From Niabella drilacis (GTDB lineage Bacteria > Bacteroidota > Bacteroidia > Chitinophagales > Chitinophagaceae), in NCBI RefSeq assembly GCF_900101395.1, contig NZ_FMZO01000006.1:248001-312000 (forward strand): a DNA stretch of 64,000 bases, given 5' to 3'. Below the pieces are notes generated by a model, which was not told the origin of the DNA, searched no databases, and was given only the letters and a program-made list of their open reading frames with translations. Position 1 is the stretch's first letter. Every line of letters begins with the position of its first letter. Of this stretch, positions 8,337 to 18,151 are shown one piece after another. The translations under genes were made by a program, and so were the position numbers.

Positions 8337-9083
8337 ATGAAAAAAGCATTTATTCTGCTGTTGCTGACGGCAGTCTTCAGTTGCAAAAAAGAAACCCCAC
8401 CAAAAACCGGGGAAATCATGGTTTTTAAAAAGCGATTATCTGAAATCGATATCAACAATGACTATAAGAAGCATTTTGTGTATAATGCCGACGGACGCAT
8501 TACAGCCTGTAATAGCCTTAGCAATACCACCTACGGACAGGGCAATGCCTTTTTCATAAAGTATGTTCAAAACGGCACCAGCGACGTTTACGAAATGAAA
8601 AACACCACGCGTAATGCTCAGGGGAAAATAGCCAGTTCGGAGCGCTACTATAACGGGCAGCTGACCACCAAAATACAATACACGTATAACAGCGAGGGCT
8701 TTCTTACCAGGATCATATTTAAACGGACCGATATCAACTATGACGCGGAAAACAATTACTACTATGAAAACGGAAATATGGTGAAACTGGTACAAATAAA
8801 GAACGGCGTACAGGACAACACATACCGCTACGAATATGACCTGCAGGCGCCCAACCCCTTTAAACTGGACTGGTATGAAGTAATGGAAAACGGCTTTATA
8901 ACCGATGACCAATTTGGTACACTGAATAAAAATTTGCCCAAACGCCAGATCCGGGAGGATAAAAACGGGCAGACGGGCAGCGAAATACAGTTTCATTTTA
9001 CACGGGATGCAGATGGGTACCCATTGAGCGCTGAAGAAAAGACAAAGGATCATACCACGCTGTACAGCTTTAAATTCGAATAA
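8337..9083 (+). CDS. YD-type lipoprotein (DUF4595-like)
   Basis: The 248-residue protein has a short lipoprotein signal with the lipid-acceptor Cys at residue 16 (TAVFSC-KKE). The rest is built of short strand pairs typical of RHS/YD-like proteins: HFVYNADGRITACNS, IQYTYNSEGFLTRI, NNYYYENGNMVKL, FHFTRDADGYPLSAEE. These read as x-Y-x-x-(D/E)-G units. It is expected on the periplasmic or outer face of the outer membrane. It lies directly before the kinase promoter, and a similar lipoprotein lies beside the second kinase pair at 13166, so it may be a regulon member or accessory sensor; that is inference. Confidence 0.75.
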   Translation: MKKAFILLLLTAVFSCKKETPPKTGEIMVFKKRLSEIDINNDYKKHFVYNADGRITACNSLSNTTYGQGNAFFIKYVQNGTSDVYEMKNTTRNAQGKIASSERYYNGQLTTKIQYTYNSEGFLTRIIFKRTDINYDAENNYYYENGNMVKLVQIKNGVQDNTYRYEYDLQAPNPFKLDWYEVMENGFITDDQFGTLNKNLPKRQIREDKNGQTGSEIQFHFTRDADGYPLSAEEKTKDHTTLYSFKFE

Positions 9084-9108
9084 AGCAGAAGCCGGATTAT
9101 TTAAATTT

Positions 9109-9137
9109 TTTGCAGAAAGACAGGAATGGTACATTTG
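9109..9137 (+). promoter_or_regulatory. Promoter of the first kinase/regulator pair
   Basis: TTTG (9109-9112), a 17-nt spacer and TACATTTG (9130-9137) match the Bacteroidota consensus. The box overlaps an upstream in-frame ATG at 9126, so translation should start at the ATG at 9144. The transcript would begin at or just before that codon, i.e. leaderless or nearly so. Confidence 0.65.
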
Positions 9138-9143
9138 GATCAT

Positions 9144-12128
9144 ATGAGATCATGGGGTATCGTATTACTGCTATTGTACCTGTTCAACCAGACCGCTGCA
9201 CAGCCCAACCGCTTCTTTTTCCGGAAACTTACGGTAGCAAACGGACTGAACGACGGAAGCATTCTTGCCATTGCGCAAGACAGCAGGGGCTTTATGTGGT
9301 TCTCCACAAAAGCGGGGCTGAACCGGTTTGACGGCAAATCAGTAAAGACCTACAGTTTTACCCCCGGCGACCCCGCTTCGCTTCCTACATCACTTTCCAG
9401 GTGTATGTCTGCAGACAGCAGCGGCGGATTCCTTATAGGGCTTGGGGACGGGATGCTGGAATACGATACAGCCGGGGATTGCTTTATTCCCGTTAAAGCA
9501 TTGGCGGACACCTGGGTTACCGCTATTGTACCCTTTAATAAAAATACCGTATACCTGGGTACCGGCAAGGGCCTGGGAACCTACAATCCCGTTACCAAAA
9601 CCGTTTCTTTTTTCAACAGGCAAAAAGACAGTCTTTCTCCTAAAAGCATTTACCAGATAGGGCGCAGTGGCATTTATGCTTATATAGTCGGTAATACAGG
9701 GGTCATACGTCTGAACAGTACTACGGGGCAGCTGGAAAAAATACATTTCCCCCTGCCCGGGACTGCAAGAATAACGGCCGTTGCCATTGATGGCAGCCGC
9801 AATTACTGGCTGGCTACCCGGAATCCGAACAGGTTGCTGAAATTTTCTGCAGATTGTACTACCCGCACCGATTACAGCCAATACATCGAATCCGGGAACA
9901 ACACCATCACAAATTTTTCTGCGATGATTGCCGACCGGAACGGGCGGATATGGGTAGCCACACAACTGAATGGCCTGCTGCTGTATAACCCGCAGACAGA
10001 TCTATTCGACCCGCTGCTGCACAATCCGCTACAGGCATGGACACCCTCCACCAACCTGCACAGCACACTTTATTGCGATAGCGACGGCCGTATGTGGGTT
10101 GGGGGCAATAATGGCATCAATTATTTCAACCCCGATAAAACGTTTTTCCATATCCTGCCGGTTTTTAATAAAGACCCCGATACACGGAACCGCCGTGTGG
10201 CAAGAGTTGCAGTTGAAGATAAAAACGGGCGGATATGGATGGGCACTATTGACGGGCTGGTTCGTTACGACCCGAAGACAGAACAGTACAAAGAATGGAA
10301 CAACCGGGATGGAAGACCACCTGCCATACACTTCAATTCGATACGGGGCATACTCTGTGATGCTGACAACAACATCTGGATCGCCACCGGCCATGGCATA
10401 AACCAATACCGCCAGGATAAAGGAAAAATGATCTTCTACACCGCAAAGGATTCAATTCCTGAAATATTTTATTTTTCAGCAGATAAAGATCGCAACGGGA
10501 ACCTGTGGTTTTCGTCCAGGGATGAAGACGGGTTTTATTATTATAACCCTCAAAATAAAAAATTTCACAGCATTCGGTCGGTTCCGGGCCTAAACCTGTT
10601 TGCAGGAGAAGGCGGGCGAAAATTATTCCAGGACAGTAAGGGAAGGTATTGGCTGGGATTTAACGGCAGCGGCCTGGGCATGTATGATCCCGCCACGGAA
10701 AAACACCGCCGCTGGAAGGCTTCCGCCGAACCGGGCAGTATTGCCGGCAATGCCGTTGTGGATATAAAGGAAGACCAAATGGGCACTATATGGGTAAGTA
10801 CGTTTACCGGCCTGTCTGTCATCGATCCCATAACTTTTCGGGTAACCAACTACAATCATACCAACGGGCTTATTAACAACAGCGTCGGCCCCCTGGCCAT
10901 TGATGAAAAGAATCGGGTTTGGATAGGCACATCCGGTGGACTCATGCTGCTGGACAGCAGTCATACGTACTTTACTGCGTTTGGATTACAGCAGGGCCTG
11001 CCCTCTGTTGATTTTCCGGAGCATGCCGCTTCTATTTTAAACAACGGCGAAATACTGATGCCTACGCAAAACGGCTTTATCCGCTTTGCAGCCGCAGGAT
11101 TCAAAAAGGAAAACCGGCCGCTAACCCCGTTCTTTACTACATTCGATATATCCGGCAACCGGCAGGAGCAACAACTAAACAATCCCATCCTTCTAAAACA
11201 AGACGAAAATTTTTTCACCATCGGCTTTGCTGCCGTTAATTATGACAACCCGGAGGGTACCTGGTACGCCTACCGGCTGGACGGTATAGATGAAGACTGG
11301 AAGTATACCCGCAACCGCTTTGCCGATTATACAAAAATACCCGGCGGAAACTATACTTTCCGCCTGAAAGCTTCTACAGACAGGGACCAATGGGAGCAGC
11401 CGGAACAGTTGCTCCGCATTCATATTGACACACCATTTTATAAAGCCGGCTGGTTTCGCCCGCTGCTGTTATTGCTGCTGATTGCAGCCATTGTGGCTTT
11501 TTACCGCTACCGGATACGCCAACGGGAAAAGCTGTTAGCCCTTCAGGGAAAAGCACAGTTACTGAAAAAAGAAAAAGCAATGGTGATGTATGAAAGTTTA
11601 AAGCAGCAACTGAACCCGCATTTTTTATTCAACTCCCTTACCTCCTTATCAGGGCTTATTGACACCGACCGGAAGACCGCCAATAGCTTCCTGGAACAAA
11701 TGTCAAGAATTTACCGGTATATTTTAAAAAACAGGGACAGTGAGCTGGTCACCCTTAGAGAAGAACTTGCATTTGTGCAAACTTACGTGCAGTTGCAAAA
11801 AACAAGATTCAAAGAAGGATTGCAGGTAACGGTGGCAGTGGCAGAAGAAGACTACTCCCGGAGAATAGCCCCGGTGACCCTGCAAAACCTGACAGAAAAT
11901 GCCATCAAACACAATATCATTGATCAGGACGCACCATTATGCATTACATTCTCAACAGAAAACGGATACCTGGTGGTAAAAAATAACCTGCAGAAAAAAC
12001 ACGTGGTAGAAACTTCCAATAAACAGGGGCTTGCAAGTCTTCAGGCGCTCTATGCCTACCTCAGTAACAAGCCCCTAATTATTGACGAATCTGCGAAAAC
12101 GTTCTGCATCTATATACCCCTGATATAA
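9144..12128 (+). CDS. Membrane histidine kinase with two periplasmic beta-propellers, Y_Y_Y domain and LytS-type kinase domain (pair 1)
   Basis: The 994-residue protein starts with a signal peptide (MRSWGIVLLLLYLFNQTAAQ). About 620 residues of Reg_prop repeats follow (for example NRFDG, DRNGRIWVATQLNGLLLYN, DEKNRVWIGTSGGLMLLD), forming two propellers. Next come a Y_Y_Y domain (WYAYRLDGIDEDW to GGNYTFRLKAS), a membrane helix near 770-790 and a cytoplasmic His_kinase domain. The phospho-acceptor is His826 in QQLNPHFLFNSL, and the ATP-binding N-box is LQNLTENAIKHN. The glycine-rich lid is reduced to TSNKQGLASL. Such kinases sense extracellular polymers or surface cues. It is 17 nt from its partner regulator. 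A start at 9126 is possible but would overlap the -7 box. Confidence 0.9.
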   Translation: MRSWGIVLLLLYLFNQTAAQPNRFFFRKLTVANGLNDGSILAIAQDSRGFMWFSTKAGLNRFDGKSVKTYSFTPGDPASLPTSLSRCMSADSSGGFLIGLGDGMLEYDTAGDCFIPVKALADTWVTAIVPFNKNTVYLGTGKGLGTYNPVTKTVSFFNRQKDSLSPKSIYQIGRSGIYAYIVGNTGVIRLNSTTGQLEKIHFPLPGTARITAVAIDGSRNYWLATRNPNRLLKFSADCTTRTDYSQYIESGNNTITNFSAMIADRNGRIWVATQLNGLLLYNPQTDLFDPLLHNPLQAWTPSTNLHSTLYCDSDGRMWVGGNNGINYFNPDKTFFHILPVFNKDPDTRNRRVARVAVEDKNGRIWMGTIDGLVRYDPKTEQYKEWNNRDGRPPAIHFNSIRGILCDADNNIWIATGHGINQYRQDKGKMIFYTAKDSIPEIFYFSADKDRNGNLWFSSRDEDGFYYYNPQNKKFHSIRSVPGLNLFAGEGGRKLFQDSKGRYWLGFNGSGLGMYDPATEKHRRWKASAEPGSIAGNAVVDIKEDQMGTIWVSTFTGLSVIDPITFRVTNYNHTNGLINNSVGPLAIDEKNRVWIGTSGGLMLLDSSHTYFTAFGLQQGLPSVDFPEHAASILNNGEILMPTQNGFIRFAAAGFKKENRPLTPFFTTFDISGNRQEQQLNNPILLKQDENFFTIGFAAVNYDNPEGTWYAYRLDGIDEDWKYTRNRFADYTKIPGGNYTFRLKASTDRDQWEQPEQLLRIHIDTPFYKAGWFRPLLLLLLIAAIVAFYRYRIRQREKLLALQGKAQLLKKEKAMVMYESLKQQLNPHFLFNSLTSLSGLIDTDRKTANSFLEQMSRIYRYILKNRDSELVTLREELAFVQTYVQLQKTRFKEGLQVTVAVAEEDYSRRIAPVTLQNLTENAIKHNIIDQDAPLCITFSTENGYLVVKNNLQKKHVVETSNKQGLASLQALYAYLSNKPLIIDESAKTFCIYIPLI

Positions 12129-12145
12129 TCCTTAACAAATCAGTT

Positions 12146-12919
12146 ATGAAAGCAATCATCATAGAGGACGAAGAAATCATCGCACAGGTACTACAAAACA
12201 AAATCCGCAACGCAGATCCATCTATCGAGATCATTAAGATCCTTCCCAGTCTGAAAACAGCTAAAAAATGGTTTATACAAAATGAAGAGCCGGATATTCT
12301 GTTTATGGATATCCAGCTCAGTGATGGCGTCAGTTTTGAACTCCTGGAGCATTTTCAGCTGAAATGCCCCATTGTGTTTACCACGGCTTATGATGAGTTT
12401 GCCATCCGTGCTTTTAAGGTGAATGGAGTAGACTACCTGTTAAAACCAGTCAATGATGAAGAACTTCAAAAAGCCATTGACAAATGCAGGGCCATTGTTC
12501 AACAACAAAAGCCGGTCGTTGCCGATATCACGGAATTGATGCATGCGCTTTCTCATCCGCAACTCACCCTAAAAAAATACAAGGAACGGTTTGTGGCCAG
12601 TATCCGCAACCAATGGATGCCCATACCTGTAGCCGAAATTGCCTTTTTTGTTAAGGAGGAGCTCCAGTATATTTACCTGTTCAATGGTGAGCGGTATTTG
12701 CTTGACAGCGGTTCGCTTGATGATATAGAAGATGTACTGGACCCCGACCGTTTCTATCGTGCCAACCGGCAGTACATCATTAATATAGACGCAGTACGGA
12801 CGGTTAAACCGGTTGAAAACTCAAAGCTCCTGATCCGGCTCAAAGCCCCCTATCATAAACTCGAGATCGATATGAGCAGGGAACGGGCCCCTGTGTTTAA
12901 AAAATGGATGGGCCGATAG
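12146..12919 (+). CDS. LytTR-family response regulator (partner of kinase 1)
   Basis: This 257-residue cytoplasmic regulator has a receiver domain at 1-120, with acidic residues E7-D8, phospho-acceptor Asp55 (LFMDIQLSDG), the conserved Thr in FTTAYDE and Lys in LLKPVND. The C-terminal LytTR DNA-binding domain covers about 150-255 (YIYLFNGERYLLD, DPDRFYRANRQYIINID). LytTR domains bind pairs of direct repeats spaced by about one helical turn. Seventeen nt separate it from the kinase stop, so the pair is one operon closed by the terminator at 13007. The paralogue at 14135 is very similar, so crosstalk is plausible. Confidence 0.93.
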   Translation: MKAIIIEDEEIIAQVLQNKIRNADPSIEIIKILPSLKTAKKWFIQNEEPDILFMDIQLSDGVSFELLEHFQLKCPIVFTTAYDEFAIRAFKVNGVDYLLKPVNDEELQKAIDKCRAIVQQQKPVVADITELMHALSHPQLTLKKYKERFVASIRNQWMPIPVAEIAFFVKEELQYIYLFNGERYLLDSGSLDDIEDVLDPDRFYRANRQYIINIDAVRTVKPVENSKLLIRLKAPYHKLEIDMSRERAPVFKKWMGR

Positions 12920-13006
12920 CTTTTTCCTTACTGCAGAACAATAGGCTACGGACCTGATATACCGGGATCACTGCAACATCTATACATTGTCATCAGTACC
13001 GGTGGC

Positions 13007-13029
13007 AGAACGGGCCTTGCGTTCTTTTT
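13007..13029 (+). terminator. Terminator after the first kinase/regulator operon
   Basis: Stem AGAACG/CGTTCT (6 bp) with loop GGCCTTG is followed by a run of T residues. Confidence 0.65.
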
Positions 13030-13165
13030 ACAGCTGACAGCCGCCAATGCAACCGTTATAGTTACCCCGGATATGTTTCAATACGTTCACAGCTCTATGT
13101 TCAAAAATCCGCCTGCCTTATTCCGTAAAAACTGTACTCAAAACTGAGTCTCAGGAAATATGCAA

Positions 13166-13933
13166 TCAGTATTTATAAACCGTATATCCTTTTTTGCCTT
13201 CTGTAATATAATCGATGTTCTCCTTCATAAGATGCCCCTGCGCATCCCGTTCGTAGCTGCTCTTCGTACGCGATTGAACATTTCCATTGTTGTAATATCC
13301 TATATACTCGGATGGCAGGAATTTTAAACGTTTGCCAAATAAATCCGGGGAATACCATAGCCCCCATACCGTTATATACTGCCTGTTTTCCTTTGTTTCG
13401 TCGCTCGTGTAAACAAAATTCCCATTCTGAACCCCGTTATAAAATACTTTACCGGTTTTCAGTTTGCCGTTTTCGATTATATACGCTCTTCCAAATGAGG
13501 AAGAGGCCGTTTGCGTCAGGTAGCCGGCCAGGTAGCCCTCACTATTGTAACTGAGGGTAGTGGTTTCGATCAGGGTACCATTTTTATCTTTTGCCGTCAG
13601 CAGCACAATGGCACCACTGGCATTAAGATCCCCTTCATAGGTACGCAGGATGCTGTTATCCGCCAGGCTTCTCCGGGTCACCTTCAATTTAGATGCCGAA
13701 ATGTATTCGAGGGCATCGGTATAGTTCATGGTCTTCATTGAGGTCAGCCTTCCGGACGGATCATATTGTAAAGTATATTTATCATCCAATACCCCTTCAT
13801 AAAAGTAGGATACTTCAGAAAAATTTTTCCCGGGGGAAGAAGTCTCCGGAGCCGGGGTCTCCGATCGCTTTTTACAAGCCACTGCTGTTAGTGTAATAGC
13901 GATAATCATTCCGAGCATTTTTAATTCTTTCAT
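13166..13933 (-). CDS. YD-type lipoprotein (DUF4595-like), second copy
   Basis: The 255-residue lipoprotein starts at the ATG at 13933 (MKELKMLGMIIAITLTAVAC); an in-frame start 12 codons upstream would add a charged stretch ahead of the signal. The lipid Cys is at residue 20, followed by KKR. The mature part carries strand repeats like YTLQYDPSGRLTSMK, TTLSYNSEGYLAGYL, and SYERDAQGHLMKENIDY. It resembles the lipoprotein at 8337 in layout and in the position beside a propeller kinase pair, but here it is transcribed leftward, away from the first pair and in the same direction as the second. Confidence 0.75.
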   Translation of the reverse strand: MKELKMLGMIIAITLTAVACKKRSETPAPETSSPGKNFSEVSYFYEGVLDDKYTLQYDPSGRLTSMKTMNYTDALEYISASKLKVTRRSLADNSILRTYEGDLNASGAIVLLTAKDKNGTLIETTTLSYNSEGYLAGYLTQTASSSFGRAYIIENGKLKTGKVFYNGVQNGNFVYTSDETKENRQYITVWGLWYSPDLFGKRLKFLPSEYIGYYNNGNVQSRTKSSYERDAQGHLMKENIDYITEGKKGYTVYKY

Positions 13934-14047
13934 TGTTTTGTTTTTAATAATCATTTTGATATATAGCACAAAAATGCTATCTCAATACCCCGTCCTCAAA
14001 ATATAGTTGCGCTAAACGGATAAACAAAACGCCGAAGCGATTAAAAG

Positions 14048-14074
14048 AAAATGCCCAAACGGATGGGGCATTTT
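14048..14074 (-). terminator. Terminator after the second kinase/regulator operon
   Basis: A 9-bp stem AAAATGCCC/GGGCATTTT with a 9-nt loop lies 60 nt past the regulator stop. On the minus strand it runs into TTTTCTTTT. Confidence 0.7.
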
Positions 14075-14134
14075 ATCAAAGAAAGCCAGCAATGAACAGA
14101 TGAGCGGCAGCCGCTGGCCGCCACGGTCCGGGCG

Positions 14135-14905
14135 TTACCGGTCCATCCATTTCTTAAAAAAGGGCGCTTTTTCCCTGCTGATGTCTATTTCAAGCTTCAG
14201 GGGGTGTTTCAGCTGAACCACCAGCTTTTGATTACCATGTGGCTTTACCGACTGTATAGAATAGATATTAATAATAGCCTGCCGGTTCGCCCGAAAAAAA
14301 ATGGCGGGATCCAGTACGTCCTCAATATCTTCCAATGCAGAAAAATCGTAAATAAACCGGTTGCCGTTAAAGGTATATACATAATTGAGGGTATCCTTAT
14401 AAAAAACAGCAATATCCTTTGTTTCAACCGGTGCCCATTTATTGCCGGAGTTGATCACAAAACGTTCTTTGTATTGATTCTTTGCCAAAGACGGGTTGGA
14501 AAAATACTGTACCAGCTGCTGCAGGTCGCCGGGAACAAAGCGTTGGCCGTCTTTCAGGTTCCGTACTTTATCAATGGCTTTTTTAAGATCCTCCTCCTGT
14601 ACGGGTTTTAACAGGTAGTCTATCCCATTCACCTTAAACGCCCGAATTGCATATTCTTCATACGCGGTACAAAAGATCACCGGGCAATGCAGGACAAACT
14701 GGTCAAAGAGTTCAAAACTCAGCCCATCGCTTAAGCGGATATCCATGAACAACAGATCGGGCTCTGCATGATTCATAAACCACTTACGTGCCGCCTTGAG
14801 GCTGGGCAACATTTCTATCACCTGCACATCGGGGGCAAGCGCGGCAATGTTTGCTTTCATCTCTTCCGCAATCAGGCTCTCATCTTCTACAATTACAGCG
14901 TTCAT
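14135..14905 (-). CDS. LytTR-family response regulator (partner of kinase 2)
   Basis: This 256-residue paralogue of the regulator at 12146 has a receiver domain with E7-D8, phospho-acceptor Asp55 (LFMDIRLSDG), FCTAYEE and LLKPVQEE. The LytTR domain begins near residue 150 (YVYTFNGNRFIYD, DPAIFFRANRQAIINIY). Its start overlaps the end of the kinase gene by 4 nt, the usual sign of translational coupling. The two regulators share most of the DNA-contacting half, so their target sites may be similar. Confidence 0.93.
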   Translation of the reverse strand: MNAVIVEDESLIAEEMKANIAALAPDVQVIEMLPSLKAARKWFMNHAEPDLLFMDIRLSDGLSFELFDQFVLHCPVIFCTAYEEYAIRAFKVNGIDYLLKPVQEEDLKKAIDKVRNLKDGQRFVPGDLQQLVQYFSNPSLAKNQYKERFVINSGNKWAPVETKDIAVFYKDTLNYVYTFNGNRFIYDFSALEDIEDVLDPAIFFRANRQAIINIYSIQSVKPHGNQKLVVQLKHPLKLEIDISREKAPFFKKWMDR

Positions 14906-17892
14906 AACAATGGGATTTTTACGATAAAATAATGACCCTCTTCAATAATCACAAGCGGCCTGTCGGAATAATAGCGGTACAGCGTTTGCATATTTGCCAG
15001 TCCTTTTTTATTACTTGTTTCAACAATACGGTAACGTTGCAGGTTATTGCTCACAATTACGCAATCATCGGCGGCAAAGATCCGGATCTGCAATGGGCTC
15101 TCCTTATCAGCCGTATTGTGCTTAATGGCATTTTCCACAAGGTTTTGCAGGGTAACCGGTACAATATAATTATTGAAGAACCGCTCTGGCACATCCATCA
15201 CAACATCCAGTCCCTCCCTGAAGCGGGTCTTTTGCAGTTCCACAAAGGTCTTAACAAACCCAAGCTCATCCCGGAGATACACCAGTTCCTGCTCATCGCT
15301 TTTTAAAACATAGCGGTATACCCGGCTCATTCCATCCAAAAATGAGGTAGCGGTTTTCGCATCGCTCTTGATCAGACTGCGCAGGGCCGTTAAGGAGTTG
15401 AACAGGAAATGGGGGTTCAGGTGCTGTTTTAAACTTTCATACTGTACCAGTGTTTTTTCCTTTTCCAGGGACGCTGTCTTTGTTTCAAGATTCAGGATCT
15501 GCCGCTGTTTATTCATCCGGAAACGATAGACCAAAAAAACAGCGGCTACCATCAGCAATACAGCAAGGATCCTGAACCAGGCCTTTTTATAAAAAATGGT
15601 CGCTACCTGTAACCGGAGCTGCTTTTCCCCGCCACGCCAGTTATTGATATTGGAAGAGGCCTTATACCGGAACGTATAGCTTCCCCCGGGCACGCTGCTA
15701 TAAACCGCCTTGGGATCCTGGGTATAATGCCAGTCCTTTTCAAGGCCATCCAGTTTATACGCATACCACAGCTGTGCACCAAAACTTACCGCTTCCAGTT
15801 CAACAGTAAAAAAGTTCTCCTCCTGCTTCAGGGAAATGATGCCACCACCATTGATGGCACCCATGGGTATATGGCGGTTGCCACTGATGCCAATATCCGC
15901 AATAAAACAATTGGTAACGCTGCTATCCTCTTTGTAGCGCAGGGGATCAAACTGCACATATCCCCTCCGGGAAGGCATAATAAATTCCCCGCTCCTTAAC
16001 TTAAATGCCGGGTGTTCTACAAAGTCGGTGATCTGCAATCCCGCACCGGCGCCTATCGGGGTAAAATAGCGTCTCGATTTTCCCAGCATCACCAGGCCCC
16101 CTGCGGTACCCAGCCATACCCGGTTACTATCGTCAACAGCAATGCTGCCCACAATATTACCAGGCAGGCCGTCCTTTACGGTATAAGACGTAAATTCATT
16201 TTTATCCGCATCAATACAACTAACCCCGCTAAATGTGGCTACCCATATTTTGCCATCCTTATCTTCATTGATGCTGATCACTACATCACCAATAACCGTG
16301 TTTGCCGTTTTATCAGTACTCTGCCATCGCCTTGTGGCGCCGGTCAAAGGATTATACACCGATAAGCCATCGCCATTATAACCAAACCAGATCCTTTTTT
16401 TACTATCCTCAAATACAAACCGCACGGTATATCCCTTATACCTTTTTAATACCGGGTGATGGGCAATGCTATGAAACTTTTTCTCCGCAGGCAGGTAATA
16501 ATAAAGCCCGTCATAGTCCCTTTCACCAAACCATACCGTACCATCGCTTGTTTTCCCGGCGCTAAAATAAAACGACTGCGGGATGGAGTCCTTTATGGTA
16601 AGAAAATCCATCCTGTCGTTTGCCCGGTTAAGACGATTGACACCGGCGCCTGTAGCCACCCATATATCATGATTGACATCTTCCACAACAGCACGAACAG
16701 AATTAAAATAAATCGCGTCCGGCATTCCCCGCCGGTTCCTCCACACCGTATATTTACCCGTTTGTACATTATACCTCGAAATGCCGTTGCCGGTCGTAAA
16801 CCAGAGATTGCCTTCGTGATCCTCCTCTATACCACGGGTAACCGCATGCGCGCCGGCACTGCCAAAGGGGTAACCAATCCTGAAGATATTTTTTTGCTGA
16901 TCAACATAATTTACCCCGACGTCAGATCCCAGCCAGACCCTCTTGTCCTTCCCTTTCCAGATGGAGAACAGCATATTGCTCAGCAGCGCATTTTTGGCAT
17001 CCGGGCTATATCGGTAATGCACCAGCTTTTTTTTCGGCGGATCATAACACAGCAAGGCATTCAAATTGGTGACCATCCAGATGGTATTATTTTCGTCTTC
17101 CGCAAATCCGTTTACAAGGCTCGGGGTATCATGTTGATCTTTCACCAGCAAATGATCCAGCACCTCCGTTTTATGGGTGTGCCCGTCAACCCGTAACAGC
17201 CGGAAATCCGCGTGATTGGCCAGCCACAGGTCCCCGGCAGCAGCTACCATTATTTTATTAACGGCTTTCCCCCTCAACTCTTTTACCTCGTGATAAACAG
17301 CCTTTCCGGATCTAATATTATACACAACATAGCAACCATCGCCGCCGATGTACAGCTCGTCTTCCTTTAAAAATGCGCTGTTGGCCTTTGTGGTTTTTAA
17401 TAATTGCCGCGAAGCCGCATCAGTGCTCAGCTCCTCAAACCGGTCGGCAGCCGGGTTATAGCAACGCAACCCCGATCTTGCCACCAGGTAGAGCCTGTTG
17501 GCGGCAACCGGCACAATGGTATTTACCTTCAGCCCTTCTGCTTTTTTTATTCTCCGGAATGCAAAAGAGCCGTAATCAAATTCCGCCGTCTCATTCCAAA
17601 AGCTGAACCAGAGCCGGCCATCCGGACCACAGGCAATGGCCTCGCAAAGCGAAGCAGGCGGCGAAGTGCTATCGGTACGGTCGTAGGTAAACCGTTTTAT
17701 AGTTTTACCGTTATAACGGTTCAATGCACCTGCAGATGCAAACCACATATAGCCATATTTATCCTGGCAGATAGCATGGATCCAGCCGTCGTTTAATCCT
17801 TCTGCGGTAGTAACCTGGTGAAACATGACCGGCGGCTGTGCAAACAGCCGCACATAAAGGAACAACAGAAAAATGACGACGCTTTTTTTCAT
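14902..17892 (-). CDS. Membrane histidine kinase with two periplasmic beta-propellers, Y_Y_Y domain and LytS-type kinase domain (pair 2)
   Basis: This 996-residue paralogue of the kinase at 9144 starts at the ATG at 17892 (signal peptide MKKSVVIFLLFLYVRLFAQ); the frame extends 2 codons upstream to a TTG. Reg_prop repeats (for example NRYNG, DEDKDGKIWVATFSGVSC, DDSNRVWLGTAGGLVML) fill about 620 residues. They are followed by a Y_Y_Y domain (WYAYKLDGLEKDW), one membrane helix and the kinase domain with His828 in KQHLNPHFLFNSL and N-box LQNLVENAIKHN. The glycine lid is again short (TSNKKGLANMQ). Kinase, regulator and lipoprotein here mirror the first set. Different propeller sequences suggest different ligands. 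Confidence 0.9.
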   Translation of the reverse strand: MKKSVVIFLLFLYVRLFAQPPVMFHQVTTAEGLNDGWIHAICQDKYGYMWFASAGALNRYNGKTIKRFTYDRTDSTSPPASLCEAIACGPDGRLWFSFWNETAEFDYGSFAFRRIKKAEGLKVNTIVPVAANRLYLVARSGLRCYNPAADRFEELSTDAASRQLLKTTKANSAFLKEDELYIGGDGCYVVYNIRSGKAVYHEVKELRGKAVNKIMVAAAGDLWLANHADFRLLRVDGHTHKTEVLDHLLVKDQHDTPSLVNGFAEDENNTIWMVTNLNALLCYDPPKKKLVHYRYSPDAKNALLSNMLFSIWKGKDKRVWLGSDVGVNYVDQQKNIFRIGYPFGSAGAHAVTRGIEEDHEGNLWFTTGNGISRYNVQTGKYTVWRNRRGMPDAIYFNSVRAVVEDVNHDIWVATGAGVNRLNRANDRMDFLTIKDSIPQSFYFSAGKTSDGTVWFGERDYDGLYYYLPAEKKFHSIAHHPVLKRYKGYTVRFVFEDSKKRIWFGYNGDGLSVYNPLTGATRRWQSTDKTANTVIGDVVISINEDKDGKIWVATFSGVSCIDADKNEFTSYTVKDGLPGNIVGSIAVDDSNRVWLGTAGGLVMLGKSRRYFTPIGAGAGLQITDFVEHPAFKLRSGEFIMPSRRGYVQFDPLRYKEDSSVTNCFIADIGISGNRHIPMGAINGGGIISLKQEENFFTVELEAVSFGAQLWYAYKLDGLEKDWHYTQDPKAVYSSVPGGSYTFRYKASSNINNWRGGEKQLRLQVATIFYKKAWFRILAVLLMVAAVFLVYRFRMNKQRQILNLETKTASLEKEKTLVQYESLKQHLNPHFLFNSLTALRSLIKSDAKTATSFLDGMSRVYRYVLKSDEQELVYLRDELGFVKTFVELQKTRFREGLDVVMDVPERFFNNYIVPVTLQNLVENAIKHNTADKESPLQIRIFAADDCVIVSNNLQRYRIVETSNKKGLANMQTLYRYYSDRPLVIIEEGHYFIVKIPLL

Positions 17893-18151
17893 CAGCAATC
17901 AAAATAATACCTGTTAACGTCAATACCCAAAAGCCATAAAGCCAAACTGATACTTTTTAGCCCAAAAAGGATAAAATACGGGGTGAAGTGCATCTCCGGT
18001 CTTTTGCCGGATCGCAAATTGCAGTTTCGTTCCCATAAAGCAGTTATGTTCAGACCGGCTATGCAACCAAAGAACCGTTCCGCCACCCGCCAGGCTGCAA
18101 CCACCCGGCAGTTCCAACACGACGCTGATGATCATCCGGCAGCGCGGGGGA

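Noticed and set aside
17893-18151. Two 70-codon minus frames upstream of kinase 2
   Set aside because: They overlap each other in different frames and contain no recognisable features; the region is more likely the kinase leader.
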